This document shows, one piece after another, positions 44,630 to 55,291 of a DNA stretch of 59,415 bases (position 1 is the stretch's first letter; the number at the start of each line of letters is the position of its first letter). The notes under the pieces are model-generated. The model was not told the DNA's origin. It saw only the letters and a list, made by a program, of their open reading frames with translations, and made no database searches. Source of the DNA: Bermanella sp. (lineage in GTDB: Bacteria; Pseudomonadota; Gammaproteobacteria; Pseudomonadales; Oceanobacteraceae); NCBI GenBank assembly GCA_002683575.1, contig NYTP01000002.1, positions 1-59,415 on the forward strand, given 5' to 3'. Both the position numbers and the translations under genes were made by a program.

Positions 44630-44653
44630 AAACGTTCTCTTATTATTCCTGCA

Positions 44654-45403
44654 TCATCCTTGTGCCTGACTCATGGATTCTTTCCAAGCCACTGCAAACC
44701 CTTGTTCATAACGCATGTCTATTTGCTTTATACGCGCCAATTCAAATTGTTCTATAACGCTGTCTAATTGTTGTAAGCCATTCATGGCCGTTGTGTTGTC
44801 CAACCAAATCGACAACCCTGATTGATACTTTAATTGCCAACCCGCTGAAGAATGATCGATCCCAACTAACTCTAACTGATGACGCTTACCCCAGCGGTTA
44901 AATAGTAAAAAATGCTGCATCACCATTTTGCTTTCTTGATTTCCCCCTTTTAAACGAGGTAATTTCAATTGTTTTAACGCCACAGGCAATATATCACCGT
45001 TTTCACTGAGCATACTTTCATCATTCCAGATAGCAACCGGTCGCTCTTCTACGATGCTCACTTTTAAAGTATCAGGCCAAACTTTTTCGACGCTCACTTG
45101 TGATACCAACACCATACTTTGCAACTGGTCTTTAATGGCATTTACGTCCAAATAAATAAAGCCATTTGGAAACCAAGGTTTAATCGCCTCTTTTATGCTT
45201 TTCGAGCTAATGTGTGCCAAGGGCGTTTCAAGCTGCAACCTGTTAACTGGCTTATTCGCTGTTTGCAGTAATAACAAAACGACGGCGACCAAAACAGACA
45301 CAACCGTCACACCAATAGAAACAGGCTTAAGCCAGCGCAGAAACTGCTCACCGCTCAACCATGTTTTTTTAGGGGCCTGCCTTGTTGCGCCTTTTCCTTT
45401 CAT
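44654..45403 (-). CDS. ftsQ: Cell division protein FtsQ
   Basis: This 249-residue protein has a basic cytoplasmic N-terminus, one membrane helix (ISIGVTVVSVLVAVVLLLL-like, about residues 30-48), a POTRA domain (LQLETPLAHISSKSIKEAI, about 55-125) and the periplasmic beta domain (KVSIVEERPVAIWND). It links the FtsBL complex to the divisome. The ATG overlaps the ddlB stop by 4 nt (45400-45403). Confidence 0.93.
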   Translation of the reverse strand: MKGKGATRQAPKKTWLSGEQFLRWLKPVSIGVTVVSVLVAVVLLLLQTANKPVNRLQLETPLAHISSKSIKEAIKPWFPNGFIYLDVNAIKDQLQSMVLVSQVSVEKVWPDTLKVSIVEERPVAIWNDESMLSENGDILPVALKQLKLPRLKGGNQESKMVMQHFLLFNRWGKRHQLELVGIDHSSAGWQLKYQSGLSIWLDNTTAMNGLQQLDSVIEQFELARIKQIDMRYEQGFAVAWKESMSQAQG

Positions 45404-46326
45404 CGCTCGACCGCTGCCAATATTTCAAACACTAACTGCTTAAAATCAATCCCTGCGGCTTTTGCTGCCATAGGGACTAAAGAATGGTCCGTCATACCAG
45501 GAACGGTATTGACTTCAATCAGCCAAAACTGCTCTTGTTCATCTTGCATGACATCAACACGACCCCAGCCTTTACAATCCAGTGATTCATAGGCTTTTAG
45601 CGCAAGAGTTTGCAGCTCTAATTCTTTTTCTGGACTTAAACCACACGGCAATAAATATTCAGTATCGTCTTGAATGTATTTTGCTTCGTAATCGTAGAAC
45701 TCATTGGCAGGCTTCAATTGTATAGCGGGCAGTGGCTTCCCATTTAAAATGGCCACGGTGAATTCTTTACCCGTAATAAATTGCTCGGCCAATACTGGCG
45801 ACCCCGTATTAAAGGCTGCATCAAATGCGCCAGCTATTTGTGACTGACTTTTGACTTTTGATATACCAATACTGGAACCTTCTAGCGCGGGCTTGACCAT
45901 TAATGGAAAACCAACTTGTTCACAGAACGCATCAAGCTGTTGCTTTTCTTTTGCTAAGACAAACCCAGGTGTTGGTAAATTTAACCCCTGCCAAATTAAT
46001 TTTGTACGCCATTTATCCATGCAGATAGCACTGGCTTTAACACCACTACCGGTATAGGGCAGGCCATAAAATTCCAACAAGCCTTGCACGGTTCCATCTT
46101 CACCACCTGTACCATGCAACGCGATAAACGCCACATCCGCTTGATGCTGATCTAATTGCGCAATGAGATTGTGCTGAGTATCAATTTTAACCACATCGAC
46201 ATCTTGCGCTTTTAGTGCTTCATAAATCGCGCTGCCACTTTTTAATGACACAGCGCGCTCTGCGCTATTACCGCCAAGCAATACTGCTACCTTACCAACT
46301 TGATGGGGATGAAAATTAGCCATCAA
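45400..46326 (-). CDS. ddlB: D-alanine--D-alanine ligase
   Basis: A 308-residue ATP-grasp enzyme. Motifs: [19 protein letters not shown] (N-terminal), [17 protein letters not shown] near residue 67, and [26 protein letters not shown]-region residues with the metal-binding ExN near 270. It makes the D-Ala-D-Ala dipeptide for MurF. Two adjacent ATGs (46326, 46323) can start it; both overlap the murC end. It is coupled to ftsQ by a 4-nt overlap. Confidence 0.95.
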   Translation of the reverse strand: MMANFHPHQVGKVAVLLGGNSAERAVSLKSGSAIYEALKAQDVDVVKIDTQHNLIAQLDQHQADVAFIALHGTGGEDGTVQGLLEFYGLPYTGSGVKASAICMDKWRTKLIWQGLNLPTPGFVLAKEKQQLDAFCEQVGFPLMVKPALEGSSIGISKVKSQSQIAGAFDAAFNTGSPVLAEQFITGKEFTVAILNGKPLPAIQLKPANEFYDYEAKYIQDDTEYLLPCGLSPEKELELQTLALKAYESLDCKGWGRVDVMQDEQEQFWLIEVNTVPGMTDHSLVPMAAKAAGIDFKQLVFEILAAVER

Positions 46327-47770
46327 TACTCTCCAGCAGTCCCGGTAATTCTTGTGTCAATTCGAGTGCAAGAGTGCCTACGTTGCCAGCACCTTGCGTC
46401 ATGACAATATCACCAGGTTTTAAAATATCTTTAAGTACAGGCTTAACATCCGCACCACGCTCAATAAAGATGGGATCTACCCGACCTCGTTGACGAATGC
46501 TGCCACACAAAGAGCGCCCGTCTGCGCCTTGTATTTCGTCTTCACCAGCAGGATAAACATCCAATAACAGCAATACATCCACGTCACTGAGTACACGCAC
46601 GAAATCTTCATATAAATCACGCGTACGCGTATAACGGTGAGGTTGAAACATCATCACTAGGCGGTTTTTTGGCCAGCCTTTACGAATCGCTTTAATGGTT
46701 ACATCAACTTCTGTTGGATGGTGGCCATAATCATCAACCAACATCACTTCACCATCACCCAACTTAAATTCACCACACACTTGGAAACGGCGCCCCACAC
46801 CCTGGAATTTTTCCAGCGCGCGAATAATAGCATCATCGGAAATTCCTTCATCGGTTGCCACGGCAATAGCAGACAATGCGTTCAGCACGTTATGACGACC
46901 TGGCATACGTAATTTAATTACAAGATCATTGTGACCTTTAGGACGCTTAGCTGTGAACGTGGTAAATAAACCTTCTTGCGATACTTCTTTTGCATAAAAG
47001 TCTGCACTGTCATCAAAACCATAGGTAAGCACTGGGCGATTCACTTCCGGCAAAATACTTTTAACGGTCTCGTCATCAATGCACAACACGGCTAAACCGT
47101 AGAAGGGCAAGTTATGTAAAAAATCCACAAAGGTTTTTTTCAATTGATTAAAATCACCGCCATATGTATCCATGTGATCCGCTTCTATATTGGTCACAAT
47201 AGATACCATGGGCTGCAGATGCAGAAATGATGCATCGGATTCATCGGCTTCGGCCACAAGATAACGGCTGGCGCCAAGCTTTGCATTAGTGCCTGCACTG
47301 GTTAAGCGCCCACCGATAACATAGGTTGGGTCTTTTTCACCTTCGGCCAAAATAGACGCAACCAAACTCGTCGTTGTGGTCTTACCATGGGTGCCGGCAA
47401 TGGCAATACCGTGACGGTATCGCATTAATTCAGCTAACATTTCAGCACGGCGAACAATCGGAATACGATGTTCAGTTGCATACTGAATCTCAGGGTTTTC
47501 ATGATTAATGGCTGTTGAAACAACCACCACATCAGCGTCCACCACATTTTGCTTTTGATGACCTAAAAAAATAAAAGCCCCAAGTGATGTTAAGCGATCA
47601 GTAACGGGCGATTGGCGTAAATCAGAACCACTGATTTCATAACCTTGATTCAGCAATACCTCAGCGATACCGCACATGCCAACACCACCAATACCAATAA
47701 AGTGTATACGTCTAATACGACGCATCTCTGGTATATCCCAACGCTGTACAACTTTATTTTTATCAGACAT
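46316..47770 (-). CDS. murC: UDP-N-acetylmuramate--L-alanine ligase
   Basis: This 484-residue Mur ligase has the N-terminal [16 protein letters not shown] (UDP binding), the P-loop [15 protein letters not shown] near residue 120, and the C-terminal [10 protein letters not shown]. It adds L-Ala to UDP-MurNAc. The frame is open from 47800, but the ATG at 47770 overlaps the murG stop by 8 nt and has GAGG upstream, so it is used here. Confidence 0.95.
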   Translation of the reverse strand: MSDKNKVVQRWDIPEMRRIRRIHFIGIGGVGMCGIAEVLLNQGYEISGSDLRQSPVTDRLTSLGAFIFLGHQKQNVVDADVVVVSTAINHENPEIQYATEHRIPIVRRAEMLAELMRYRHGIAIAGTHGKTTTTSLVASILAEGEKDPTYVIGGRLTSAGTNAKLGASRYLVAEADESDASFLHLQPMVSIVTNIEADHMDTYGGDFNQLKKTFVDFLHNLPFYGLAVLCIDDETVKSILPEVNRPVLTYGFDDSADFYAKEVSQEGLFTTFTAKRPKGHNDLVIKLRMPGRHNVLNALSAIAVATDEGISDDAIIRALEKFQGVGRRFQVCGEFKLGDGEVMLVDDYGHHPTEVDVTIKAIRKGWPKNRLVMMFQPHRYTRTRDLYEDFVRVLSDVDVLLLLDVYPAGEDEIQGADGRSLCGSIRQRGRVDPIFIERGADVKPVLKDILKPGDIVMTQGAGNVGTLALELTQELPGLLESIDG

Positions 47771-48842
47771 TGATGGCCTCAATACAATATTTGGCAACAA
47801 CCTTAGCAGAATCAGGTTTCGCTAACGATCTTGCTGCTTTTGACATTTCTAATAACACTTCGCGATGAGTGCGTAAGTGATGTAATTCTTCTAACAAGTT
47901 TTTCGCATTCAATTGTGCCTGAGGGATTATTTTTGCTGCGCCTGCTGACACTAGAAATTGTCCATTTGCCGTTTGGTGATCATCCACAGCAAATGGAAAC
48001 GGCACCAGAATCGCCGCAACGCCCGCGGCCATCATTTCACTGACCGTTAACGCCCCTGAGCGACATACAACCACATCTGCCCATTCATAGGCTTTTGCCA
48101 TATCGGCAATGAAGTCGCTCACTTTCACATCCTGAATACCACCTGCTTCGTAACCCGCTTTTACTGCGTCATAGTTACGCTTTCCGGTTTGATGCCAAAC
48201 ATGAATTTGACTCGCGTCTAACCCCATGGCTTCAATCACCACATTATTAATACCCACAGCACCGAGACTACCGCCTACCACCAAAACATTTAAATGATCA
48301 TCACGCTCAGCCAAACGCTGCATCGGCTCACTGATAGCCGCAATGGATTGGCGAACAGGGTTCCCTACGCTCTTGGCCTGCTTTGCTTCAGCAAAAGACC
48401 CTTCAAACGCTTGTAATAACGTCTTAGCCAATTTACTTAAAATTGAATTTGTCATGCCTGGTACTGCATTTTGCTCATGAATAACAAGCGGCACACGCAG
48501 TAAGTAAGCCATTAATCCACCTGGGCCAGAAGCAAAGCCACCCATACCAAGTGCCATAACCGGCTTTACCTGACGGTATACTTTAAAAGTCTGCCATAAC
48601 GCTCGCAGTATTTGTAATGGTGCCAATAAGGTCTTCAGTAAACCATTACCGCGCAACCCTGTTACTGAAATACGGTGCAAGGTATAACCGGCATCAGGCA
48701 CTAAATCATTTTCAATACCCTTAATGCTGCCTAACCAGTGAACATTGTAACCTTTCAGTTTTAATTCTTTTGCGACACTCAATGCAGGAATGACATGCCC
48801 GCCGGTGCCGCCAGCCATGATCATCACGTTATTTTTTGACAT
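47763..48842 (-). CDS. murG: UDP-GlcNAc transferase to lipid I
   Basis: A 359-residue GT28 glycosyltransferase that makes lipid II at the inner face of the membrane. Motifs: [13 protein letters not shown] (first G loop), [13 protein letters not shown] (second G loop), [19 protein letters not shown] and the donor-binding [15 protein letters not shown]. The ATG overlaps the ftsW end by 14 nt; a second in-frame Met (MIMAGG) six codons in is possible but gives no better spacing. Confidence 0.96.
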   Translation of the reverse strand: MSKNNVMIMAGGTGGHVIPALSVAKELKLKGYNVHWLGSIKGIENDLVPDAGYTLHRISVTGLRGNGLLKTLLAPLQILRALWQTFKVYRQVKPVMALGMGGFASGPGGLMAYLLRVPLVIHEQNAVPGMTNSILSKLAKTLLQAFEGSFAEAKQAKSVGNPVRQSIAAISEPMQRLAERDDHLNVLVVGGSLGAVGINNVVIEAMGLDASQIHVWHQTGKRNYDAVKAGYEAGGIQDVKVSDFIADMAKAYEWADVVVCRSGALTVSEMMAAGVAAILVPFPFAVDDHQTANGQFLVSAGAAKIIPQAQLNAKNLLEELHHLRTHREVLLEMSKAARSLAKPDSAKVVAKYCIEAINV

Positions 48843-50010
48843 GCATACTCTCCATTTCGTGATGAACTCTTAACAACAAACCAAGTGCAATAAAGCAAGC
48901 AATTAAACTTGAGCCACCGTAACTCACAAATGGTAACGTCAGACCTTTAGTCGGTAACAAGCCCATATTTACACCTAGATTAATAAACCCCTGAAAGCCA
49001 ATTAACAATCCCATGCCATAAGCAACAAATGCCGCAAAATGCTGCTGCATTTCATAGGCTCGACGACCAAGTTTCATGGCTTTAACAAAAATATAAACAA
49101 ACAAACTAATGATCAGTGCAGCTCCCAATAAACCGGTTTCCTCTGACCAAATTGCAAATACAAAATCAGTATGGGCTTCTGGTAAATAAAATAATTTTTG
49201 AATACTGTTGCCCAAGCCCACTCCCGAGAATTCACCCCGGCCAAATGCAATCAAGCTTTGGGTTAATTGATAACCGCTGCCATATACATTTTCTTGTGTC
49301 CAAGGCTCCCAATAACCGGTCAACCTCTTTAGTCGATAAGGCTGACTGAGCAAGATAACTACGGAGGCACCTAACACAACGGTGGCCGTTAAAATAAATT
49401 GCCCAGCCTTTACACCACCTAAAAATAATAGTGCCAAGCTGGCCAGCATTAACACTACAACCGCACCGAAATCTGGCTCAAGTAACAGCAGGACTGCCAA
49501 TAATGCCAACACTAAAAGCGGCTTGATAAAACCAGACCACTTCGATTGCACTTCGACACGACGACGATCAAGGTAACTGGCCATATAAAGCACCGTAGTA
49601 ATCTTGGCAAATTCACTTGGTTGCACGTTCATAAAACCCAATGACATCCAGCGCATACTGCCATTCACCTCACGACCAATGCCTGGAATCACAACTAACA
49701 GCAAACTAATTAACGATAATAAAATTAATACTCCGCTCATTTTACGCACCCAAGCCAGCGGTACGTAAACGGTAACAAACGCAGTCAAAGCGCCTAAACC
49801 CAAATAAAGCCCATGACGTAAACTGATGTATAAGTTGTTATTAAACTGGCGTTGCGCCCAATCCATACTGGCAGAGGTCACCATAAGCCAGCCAATCGAG
49901 GCTAATACAATAACCGCCCACAGCAGCCTTTGATCCAAAACAATGGACTGCTTAAAATCAAACTGCTTCCAAACAGGAGCTGTTTGTGTGACTCGGGTGG
50001 CCGAACTCAT
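48829..50010 (-). CDS. ftsW: Septal peptidoglycan glycosyltransferase FtsW
   Basis: This 393-residue SEDS protein has about ten membrane helices. Its signatures are GIGREVNGSMRWMSLG near residue 110, PEAHTDFVFAIWSEE with the catalytic Asp region near 275, and GLTLPFVSYGGSSL near 350. It polymerises lipid II at the septum together with FtsI. It overlaps the murD stop by 4 nt. The cytoplasmic N-terminal 25 residues are longer than in some relatives but not unusual. Confidence 0.95.
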   Translation of the reverse strand: MSSATRVTQTAPVWKQFDFKQSIVLDQRLLWAVIVLASIGWLMVTSASMDWAQRQFNNNLYISLRHGLYLGLGALTAFVTVYVPLAWVRKMSGVLILLSLISLLLVVIPGIGREVNGSMRWMSLGFMNVQPSEFAKITTVLYMASYLDRRRVEVQSKWSGFIKPLLVLALLAVLLLLEPDFGAVVVLMLASLALLFLGGVKAGQFILTATVVLGASVVILLSQPYRLKRLTGYWEPWTQENVYGSGYQLTQSLIAFGRGEFSGVGLGNSIQKLFYLPEAHTDFVFAIWSEETGLLGAALIISLFVYIFVKAMKLGRRAYEMQQHFAAFVAYGMGLLIGFQGFINLGVNMGLLPTKGLTLPFVSYGGSSLIACFIALGLLLRVHHEMESMHVKK

Positions 50011-51344
50011 AGGGCCTCCACCAATTTCACAAACGTCTCCCCTCGATGCTCAAAGCTATTAAACATATCGAAACTGGCACATGCAGGTGATAGTAAAACT
50101 GTGTCATTGCTAGTGGCACACTTGCACGCTTTATTAAATGCGTCTTCAAAAGACGAGGCTGAAATAACTTGAGTTACGTCATTCAATGCTTCAGCAATTT
50201 GTTGCTGGTCTTGGCCATATACCACTAAGGTTTTTACATAACGGTTTACGCAGTCATGTAGAAAATTAAAATCTGCATCCTTACTAACACCGCCTGCCAT
50301 AAGCACAAGGTGACCCTTAATCTCTGGACCTAAACCTTCTAAGGCGGCTAAGGTTGCCCCTACATTGGTGCCCTTAGAGTCATTATAAAAATCAACCCCT
50401 TCATGTTCACCAACCCACTGACAGCGATGCTCAAGACCCGGAAACGTCTGTAAAGTTTCTAACATGCTATTCATGTCGAGCCCCGCACACTCACCCAGTG
50501 CCAATGCCGCTAGAGCATTACTGCGATTATGGCTGCCTTTCATTTTTAAGGTGTCACAATTTAGCAGTTGGGTTTCACCTTTCGCCAAAAACAACTGACC
50601 TGCGTCTTTTATTACCCCGAACGCATTTTCTTGCGGAGTACCTAGTGAAAAGCTCACTTGGTGTTCTGGCTGCTTTAGCTGGGGTTTGGACAAAGCATCA
50701 TCTAGGTTAACCACACCCCATTGGCAGCCATTAAAAATCACATGCTTAGATAAATAATAAGCTTCATAACTGTCATAACGGTCTAGGTGGTCTGGGCTAA
50801 TATTCAGTACCGTGGCTACCTTGGCATTAAGGTTCGGTGTCGCCTCTAGTTGAAAACTGCTTAATTCCATGACATACAAATCAACATCATCTTCAATTAA
50901 ATCTAACGCTGGTGTGCCAAGATTTCCGCCAACCGCTACCTTTAAACCGGCTTGCTGAGCCATCACACCTAACAAACTTGTCACGGTACTTTTTGCATTG
51001 GAACCTGTGATAGCCACAATTGGCGCCTTAGCATGATCGGCAAATACCTGAATATCACTCACCACGGTTATGCCCGCATCAATAGACGCTTGAATTTCAG
51101 GCGTAGCAAGGGGTAAACCTGGGCTTAAGATAATTTTTTCAGCACTAAGTAAGTGCGCTTGATTAAGCCCACCTAGATGCAAGGTAACCTCTGGAAAATG
51201 TTGCTGAATCATTTGAGCAAATGGCGGAGCTTCACGGGTATCCATGGCCACCACATGAATATTGCGAGCAGCAAAAAAGGCAACAACCGAGTAACCGGTT
51301 TTGCCTAAACCTACAACGACAACAGGTTTTGCTTTCACATTCAT
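50007..51344 (-). CDS. murD: UDP-N-acetylmuramoyl-L-alanine--D-glutamate ligase
   Basis: A 445-residue Mur ligase. The N-terminus VVVVGLGKTGYSVVAFF binds UDP, the P-loop is AITGSNAKSTVTSLLG near residue 107, and LSPACASFDMFNSFEHRG near the C-terminus is typical of MurD. It adds D-Glu. The frame opens at a TTG (51359), but the ATG at 51344 has GGGAC 9 nt upstream and fits the family start. The gap to mraY is 21 nt. Confidence 0.95.
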   Translation of the reverse strand: MNVKAKPVVVVGLGKTGYSVVAFFAARNIHVVAMDTREAPPFAQMIQQHFPEVTLHLGGLNQAHLLSAEKIILSPGLPLATPEIQASIDAGITVVSDIQVFADHAKAPIVAITGSNAKSTVTSLLGVMAQQAGLKVAVGGNLGTPALDLIEDDVDLYVMELSSFQLEATPNLNAKVATVLNISPDHLDRYDSYEAYYLSKHVIFNGCQWGVVNLDDALSKPQLKQPEHQVSFSLGTPQENAFGVIKDAGQLFLAKGETQLLNCDTLKMKGSHNRSNALAALALGECAGLDMNSMLETLQTFPGLEHRCQWVGEHEGVDFYNDSKGTNVGATLAALEGLGPEIKGHLVLMAGGVSKDADFNFLHDCVNRYVKTLVVYGQDQQQIAEALNDVTQVISASSFEDAFNKACKCATSNDTVLLSPACASFDMFNSFEHRGETFVKLVEAL

Positions 51345-51365
51345 TAATATATGTCCCAATTGATG

Positions 51366-52448
51366 TTATCGAATTTTTAATGTGGCCAAGCCAATCAAAA
51401 CTAAAAATAACGTGATAATCCAAAAGCGCACAATCACGCGCGGCTCAGGCCAACCTTTTAGTTCAAAGTGATGGTGAAGCGGGGCCATTCTAAAAATGCG
51501 CTTGCCCGTCATTTTAAATGATGCGACTTGCAAGATAACACTGACGGTTTCGGCAACAAAAATACCGCCCATAATAAACAACAAGATTTCTTGGCGAACG
51601 ATAACAGCCAGCACACCCAATGCCGCACCGAGTGCCAGTGAACCCACATCGCCCATGAAAACCTGTGCTGGGTAAGTGTTAAACCATAAGAAACCAATAC
51701 CAGCACCTACTAATGCACCACAAAAAATAGTCACCTCACCTGTGCCATCTAGATAAGGTAAAAATAAGTATTCTGCAAAGTTCACATTACCGACCAAATA
51801 CGCACACGCGCCCAATGCGCCACCAACCATTACGGTTGGCAAAATAGCAAGACCATCTAAACCATCGGTGAGGTTAACCGCATTGGAACTACCCACAATT
51901 ACAAGGTAAGTTAAAACGATATAAAACAGGCCTAATTCAATGGCCACATCTTTAAAGAAAGGAACGATTAACGTTGTCTCTGCCGGTGTTGAAGCTGTTG
52001 CATACAAGAAAATACCGGCTGCCAATGCAATAATGCTCTGCCAAAACATTTTCCAGCGTGCAGGTAGTCCACGAGAATTTTTTTGCACAACTTTTCTATA
52101 GTCATCCACAAATCCCACAAGACCCGTAGCCAACGTTACTAGCAACACAACCCAGATGTAATGATTACTCAAGTCTCCCCATAACAAGGTACTCACAGAA
52201 ATGGCTAATAAAATTAGCGTACCACCCATGGTTGGAGTGCCCGCTTTACTTAAGTGAGACTTAGGGCCGTCATCACGTACTGACTGGCCAATTTGTTTTT
52301 CCTGTAATTTACGAATCAAATACGGACCAAAGCACAATGCAATAGCCAATGCAGTGATCGTGGCAAAGATTGCGCGAAACGTCAGGTAGTTCACAACAGC
52401 AAAGCCGGTGTGATACTGCTGTAAAAATTCCCCTAGCCAAAGCAACAT
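51366..52448 (-). CDS. mraY: Phospho-MurNAc-pentapeptide transferase (lipid I synthesis)
   Basis: This 360-residue membrane protein has about ten helices. Its motifs are [13 protein letters not shown] near residue 65, [10 protein letters not shown] with the catalytic Asp pair near 110, [13 protein letters not shown] near 190 with a further catalytic Asp, and the cytoplasmic HHHFELKGW loop near 325. It transfers phospho-MurNAc-pentapeptide to undecaprenyl phosphate. It lies 12 nt after the murF stop. Confidence 0.97.
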   Translation of the reverse strand: MLLWLGEFLQQYHTGFAVVNYLTFRAIFATITALAIALCFGPYLIRKLQEKQIGQSVRDDGPKSHLSKAGTPTMGGTLILLAISVSTLLWGDLSNHYIWVVLLVTLATGLVGFVDDYRKVVQKNSRGLPARWKMFWQSIIALAAGIFLYATASTPAETTLIVPFFKDVAIELGLFYIVLTYLVIVGSSNAVNLTDGLDGLAILPTVMVGGALGACAYLVGNVNFAEYLFLPYLDGTGEVTIFCGALVGAGIGFLWFNTYPAQVFMGDVGSLALGAALGVLAVIVRQEILLFIMGGIFVAETVSVILQVASFKMTGKRIFRMAPLHHHFELKGWPEPRVIVRFWIITLFLVLIGLATLKIR

Positions 52449-52460
52449 ATTGGGTGTCCT

Positions 52461-53822
52461 CTAATTATTCTGAGTATCTTGTAAAATTTCATTCACTACG
52501 CGGTCCATATGAGCACTGCGTGAACCTTTGACCAAAACGGTGACATCTTTATTTAATTTGGTTTTCAAAAAGCGAACCAAGTTGTCATGACTGGCGAACC
52601 AGTGTGCATTATCGCCAAAGGCATCTGCCGCACCGCGACTGAATTCACCTAGGGCAAAAAATTCATCTATTTTTGCTTCACGAGCATATGCGCCCATTTC
52701 AGCATGCGCTAACTGTGTCTCGACACCCAGCTCCGCCATATCGCCTAATACAAAAATACTTTTACCAGAACGACTACTAAGTACATCCATGGCGGCTCGA
52801 ACAGAGGCGGGGTTCGCATTATAACTATCATCAATGACCGTGCTTTCATTCAAGCCAGGCTTTTCTATTAAGCGCCCCTCAACACCCTCAAAAGCCTGTA
52901 AGCCAGTGACAATATTAGGCAAGCTCATGTTCAAAGCATGACACGCTGCGGCAGACGCTAAGGCGTTATAAACATTATGCTGGCCCATCACTTTTAAATG
53001 GACCATAGCGCTATGTTCATCAACGGTCAGTGTAAATTGGCAACAGCCCATTTCATCAATACTAATATTACTTGCGCGCACATCCGCCTGATCATTCTCA
53101 CCAAAACTAATGACTCGGCGCTTTCCAGCTCGTGTTTTCCAAGTATTAAAATGTGGACTATCGGCGTTTAATACGGCCACCCCGTCATCACCTAATGCAT
53201 CAATAATCTCGCCCTTTGTGCGCACAATGGTTTCTAAACTTCCAAAGCCTTCTAAATGTGCACTGCCGGCGTTAGTCAAAATAGAAACCGTCGGTTTCGC
53301 AAGTTCAGAGGTATAGGCAATCTCCCCCTCTGCACTCGCGCCTAGCTCCACAACCGCATAATCATAGGTGTGATTCAGACGTAATAGGGTCAAAGGGCCG
53401 CCAATATGATTGTTTAAATTCCCACGGGTCACCAGCACTTCATTTTGCTGGCGTAATAAGGTAGCCATCATGCCTTTGACGGTTGTTTTACCGCTACTAC
53501 CGGTAATAGCGACCACATCACGATTAAACTTTTCGCGATTATAAAGGGCTAAGCGGCCAAGGGCTTGTATGGTATCTGTCACTTTCAGATAGGGTGTATC
53601 CAGTCCCATATCTTTACTAATGACAACTGCGCAGGCACCCTTTTCAATGGCTTGTTTTACATATTCGTGCCCATCAAAACGCTTACCTATAAGTGCCACA
53701 TATAAATCACCCGGTTGGAGCGTGCGAGTATCGGTGCTCACAAATTGGAACGGCACGTTAGCACCGCGATGCGTAGCTTGAATAAATTCGGCCACTTCAG
53801 CTAACCGTACCGACCCAATCAT
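52461..53822 (-). CDS. murF: UDP-MurNAc-tripeptide--D-alanyl-D-alanine ligase
   Basis: A 453-residue Mur ligase. The N-terminal part has FVSTDTRTLQPGDLYVAL, the P-loop is AITGSSGKTTVKGMMA near residue 107, and DSYNANPASVRAAMD near 335 is the MurF signature. It adds D-Ala-D-Ala to complete the pentapeptide. The ATG overlaps the murE stop by 4 nt. Confidence 0.96.
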   Translation of the reverse strand: MIGSVRLAEVAEFIQATHRGANVPFQFVSTDTRTLQPGDLYVALIGKRFDGHEYVKQAIEKGACAVVISKDMGLDTPYLKVTDTIQALGRLALYNREKFNRDVVAITGSSGKTTVKGMMATLLRQQNEVLVTRGNLNNHIGGPLTLLRLNHTYDYAVVELGASAEGEIAYTSELAKPTVSILTNAGSAHLEGFGSLETIVRTKGEIIDALGDDGVAVLNADSPHFNTWKTRAGKRRVISFGENDQADVRASNISIDEMGCCQFTLTVDEHSAMVHLKVMGQHNVYNALASAAACHALNMSLPNIVTGLQAFEGVEGRLIEKPGLNESTVIDDSYNANPASVRAAMDVLSSRSGKSIFVLGDMAELGVETQLAHAEMGAYAREAKIDEFFALGEFSRGAADAFGDNAHWFASHDNLVRFLKTKLNKDVTVLVKGSRSAHMDRVVNEILQDTQNN

Positions 53823-55291
53823 ATTTGTTTCTCCAACTGCAAAACTTTTTTGGCTTCTTCTACATCACTAAAATGATGACGCTGACCGTTTATTTCTTGA
53901 TAATCTTCATGACCTTTACCCGCGATAATCACGATATCATCATCGCTGGCTTGCAATATTGCGCGCTTGATCGCACGTGCGCGATCCACTTCAATGACAA
54001 AGTCCCCCGTTAAATCCGTAACCATTTGCTTACAAATATCAAGCGGGTCTTCACTACGAGGGTTGTCACTGGTCACTATCGTTTTGTTCGCGTGATTTAT
54101 GGCTATTTTCCCCATTAAGCTGCGCTTACCGCTATCGCGATCACCGCCACAACCCACAACTAAATGCACATTACCTTGCGCATGCTGCTTTATGGCCGAG
54201 AGTATTTGCTCAAGAGCATCGGGAGTGTGAGCGTAATCAACCAAGACCAACGGCTGCTTAACTGAAACGGCTACTTGCTGCATACGCCCAGGTACAGCAC
54301 GCAATGCAGAACACGCATCCATAATATCTTTAAATTCGAATTGCATGTTTAAGCAACACAATATGGCGGCAGCCACATTTTCGGCATTAAACAAACCAAA
54401 TAAAGGCAGCACTACCTGCTGAACCTGCGATTGCCAAGCAAACTCAACAGTCATGCCTTGTTCGTGCATATTCACAATTTTAAAGACAAGATCTGCCCCG
54501 TTTGATTGTGAGTACGTCATTGGCTGAACAGTACTTTGCGCGATTAACGCTTGAGCATAATCATCATCACCATTGATGACCGCGAACTTAAGCTCAGGTC
54601 GTTTAAATAGTAATGCCTTTGCTTGACCATACGCATCCATGGTGCCGTGATAATCCAGGTGATCTCGACTTAAATTTGAAAATACCGCACCATCAAAGTT
54701 AACACCCGACAAACGATTTTGATGTAAACCATGGCTTGAGACCTCCATGGCAACCGCTTGATAATCCTCTGAAAGCGCCTTCAAAACGTGATGTAATTTC
54801 TCTAATGGCAATGTCGTCATTCCAGTAGGTTTTAATTGGTCCCACTGGCCGTACCCCACCGTCCCCATCACAGCGCATTCACTGCGTAAAGCCGTCAATA
54901 ACTGCGCCAAATAAAAACTAATAGACGACTTACCGTTCGTGCCCGTGATCCCAACTATTTGCAAATCCGCTCGGCCTTGATATAAAACCTGTGCAATCAC
55001 ATTACCGGCCACACTCATTACATCTGTCAGTGGCACGCATGGTACATCGACTAACGCAATAGACTGACCGATATGACTCTCTGCAAATATAACCCGAGCA
55101 CCACGTTCTATTGCCTGGGTAATATTTTGAACTTCATTTCCTGCCACCGACGGTAAAGCAAAAAAAGCATCACCCGCATTCACTTCACGGCTATCAAAAC
55201 ACAAATTGTTAATTTCAAGATCGAACAAACCCTGAGGAAGTGATTCGACCCAGGGTTTCAATATTTTAAGCGGTTGGTTAAAAGCAATCAT
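53819..55291 (-). CDS. murE: UDP-MurNAc-tripeptide synthetase, meso-diaminopimelate-adding
   Basis: This 490-residue ligase has CFDSREVNAGDAFFAL near the N-terminus, the P-loop GITGTNGKSSISFYLAQ near residue 112, and DYAHTPDALEQIL near 340. The amino-acid specificity motif reads DNPR (TSDNPRSEDP near 405), which marks meso-DAP rather than lysine MurE and fits a Gram-negative cell wall. It overlaps ftsI by 4 nt and murF by 4 nt. Confidence 0.97.
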   Translation of the reverse strand: MIAFNQPLKILKPWVESLPQGLFDLEINNLCFDSREVNAGDAFFALPSVAGNEVQNITQAIERGARVIFAESHIGQSIALVDVPCVPLTDVMSVAGNVIAQVLYQGRADLQIVGITGTNGKSSISFYLAQLLTALRSECAVMGTVGYGQWDQLKPTGMTTLPLEKLHHVLKALSEDYQAVAMEVSSHGLHQNRLSGVNFDGAVFSNLSRDHLDYHGTMDAYGQAKALLFKRPELKFAVINGDDDYAQALIAQSTVQPMTYSQSNGADLVFKIVNMHEQGMTVEFAWQSQVQQVVLPLFGLFNAENVAAAILCCLNMQFEFKDIMDACSALRAVPGRMQQVAVSVKQPLVLVDYAHTPDALEQILSAIKQHAQGNVHLVVGCGGDRDSGKRSLMGKIAINHANKTIVTSDNPRSEDPLDICKQMVTDLTGDFVIEVDRARAIKRAILQASDDDIVIIAGKGHEDYQEINGQRHHFSDVEEAKKVLQLEKQI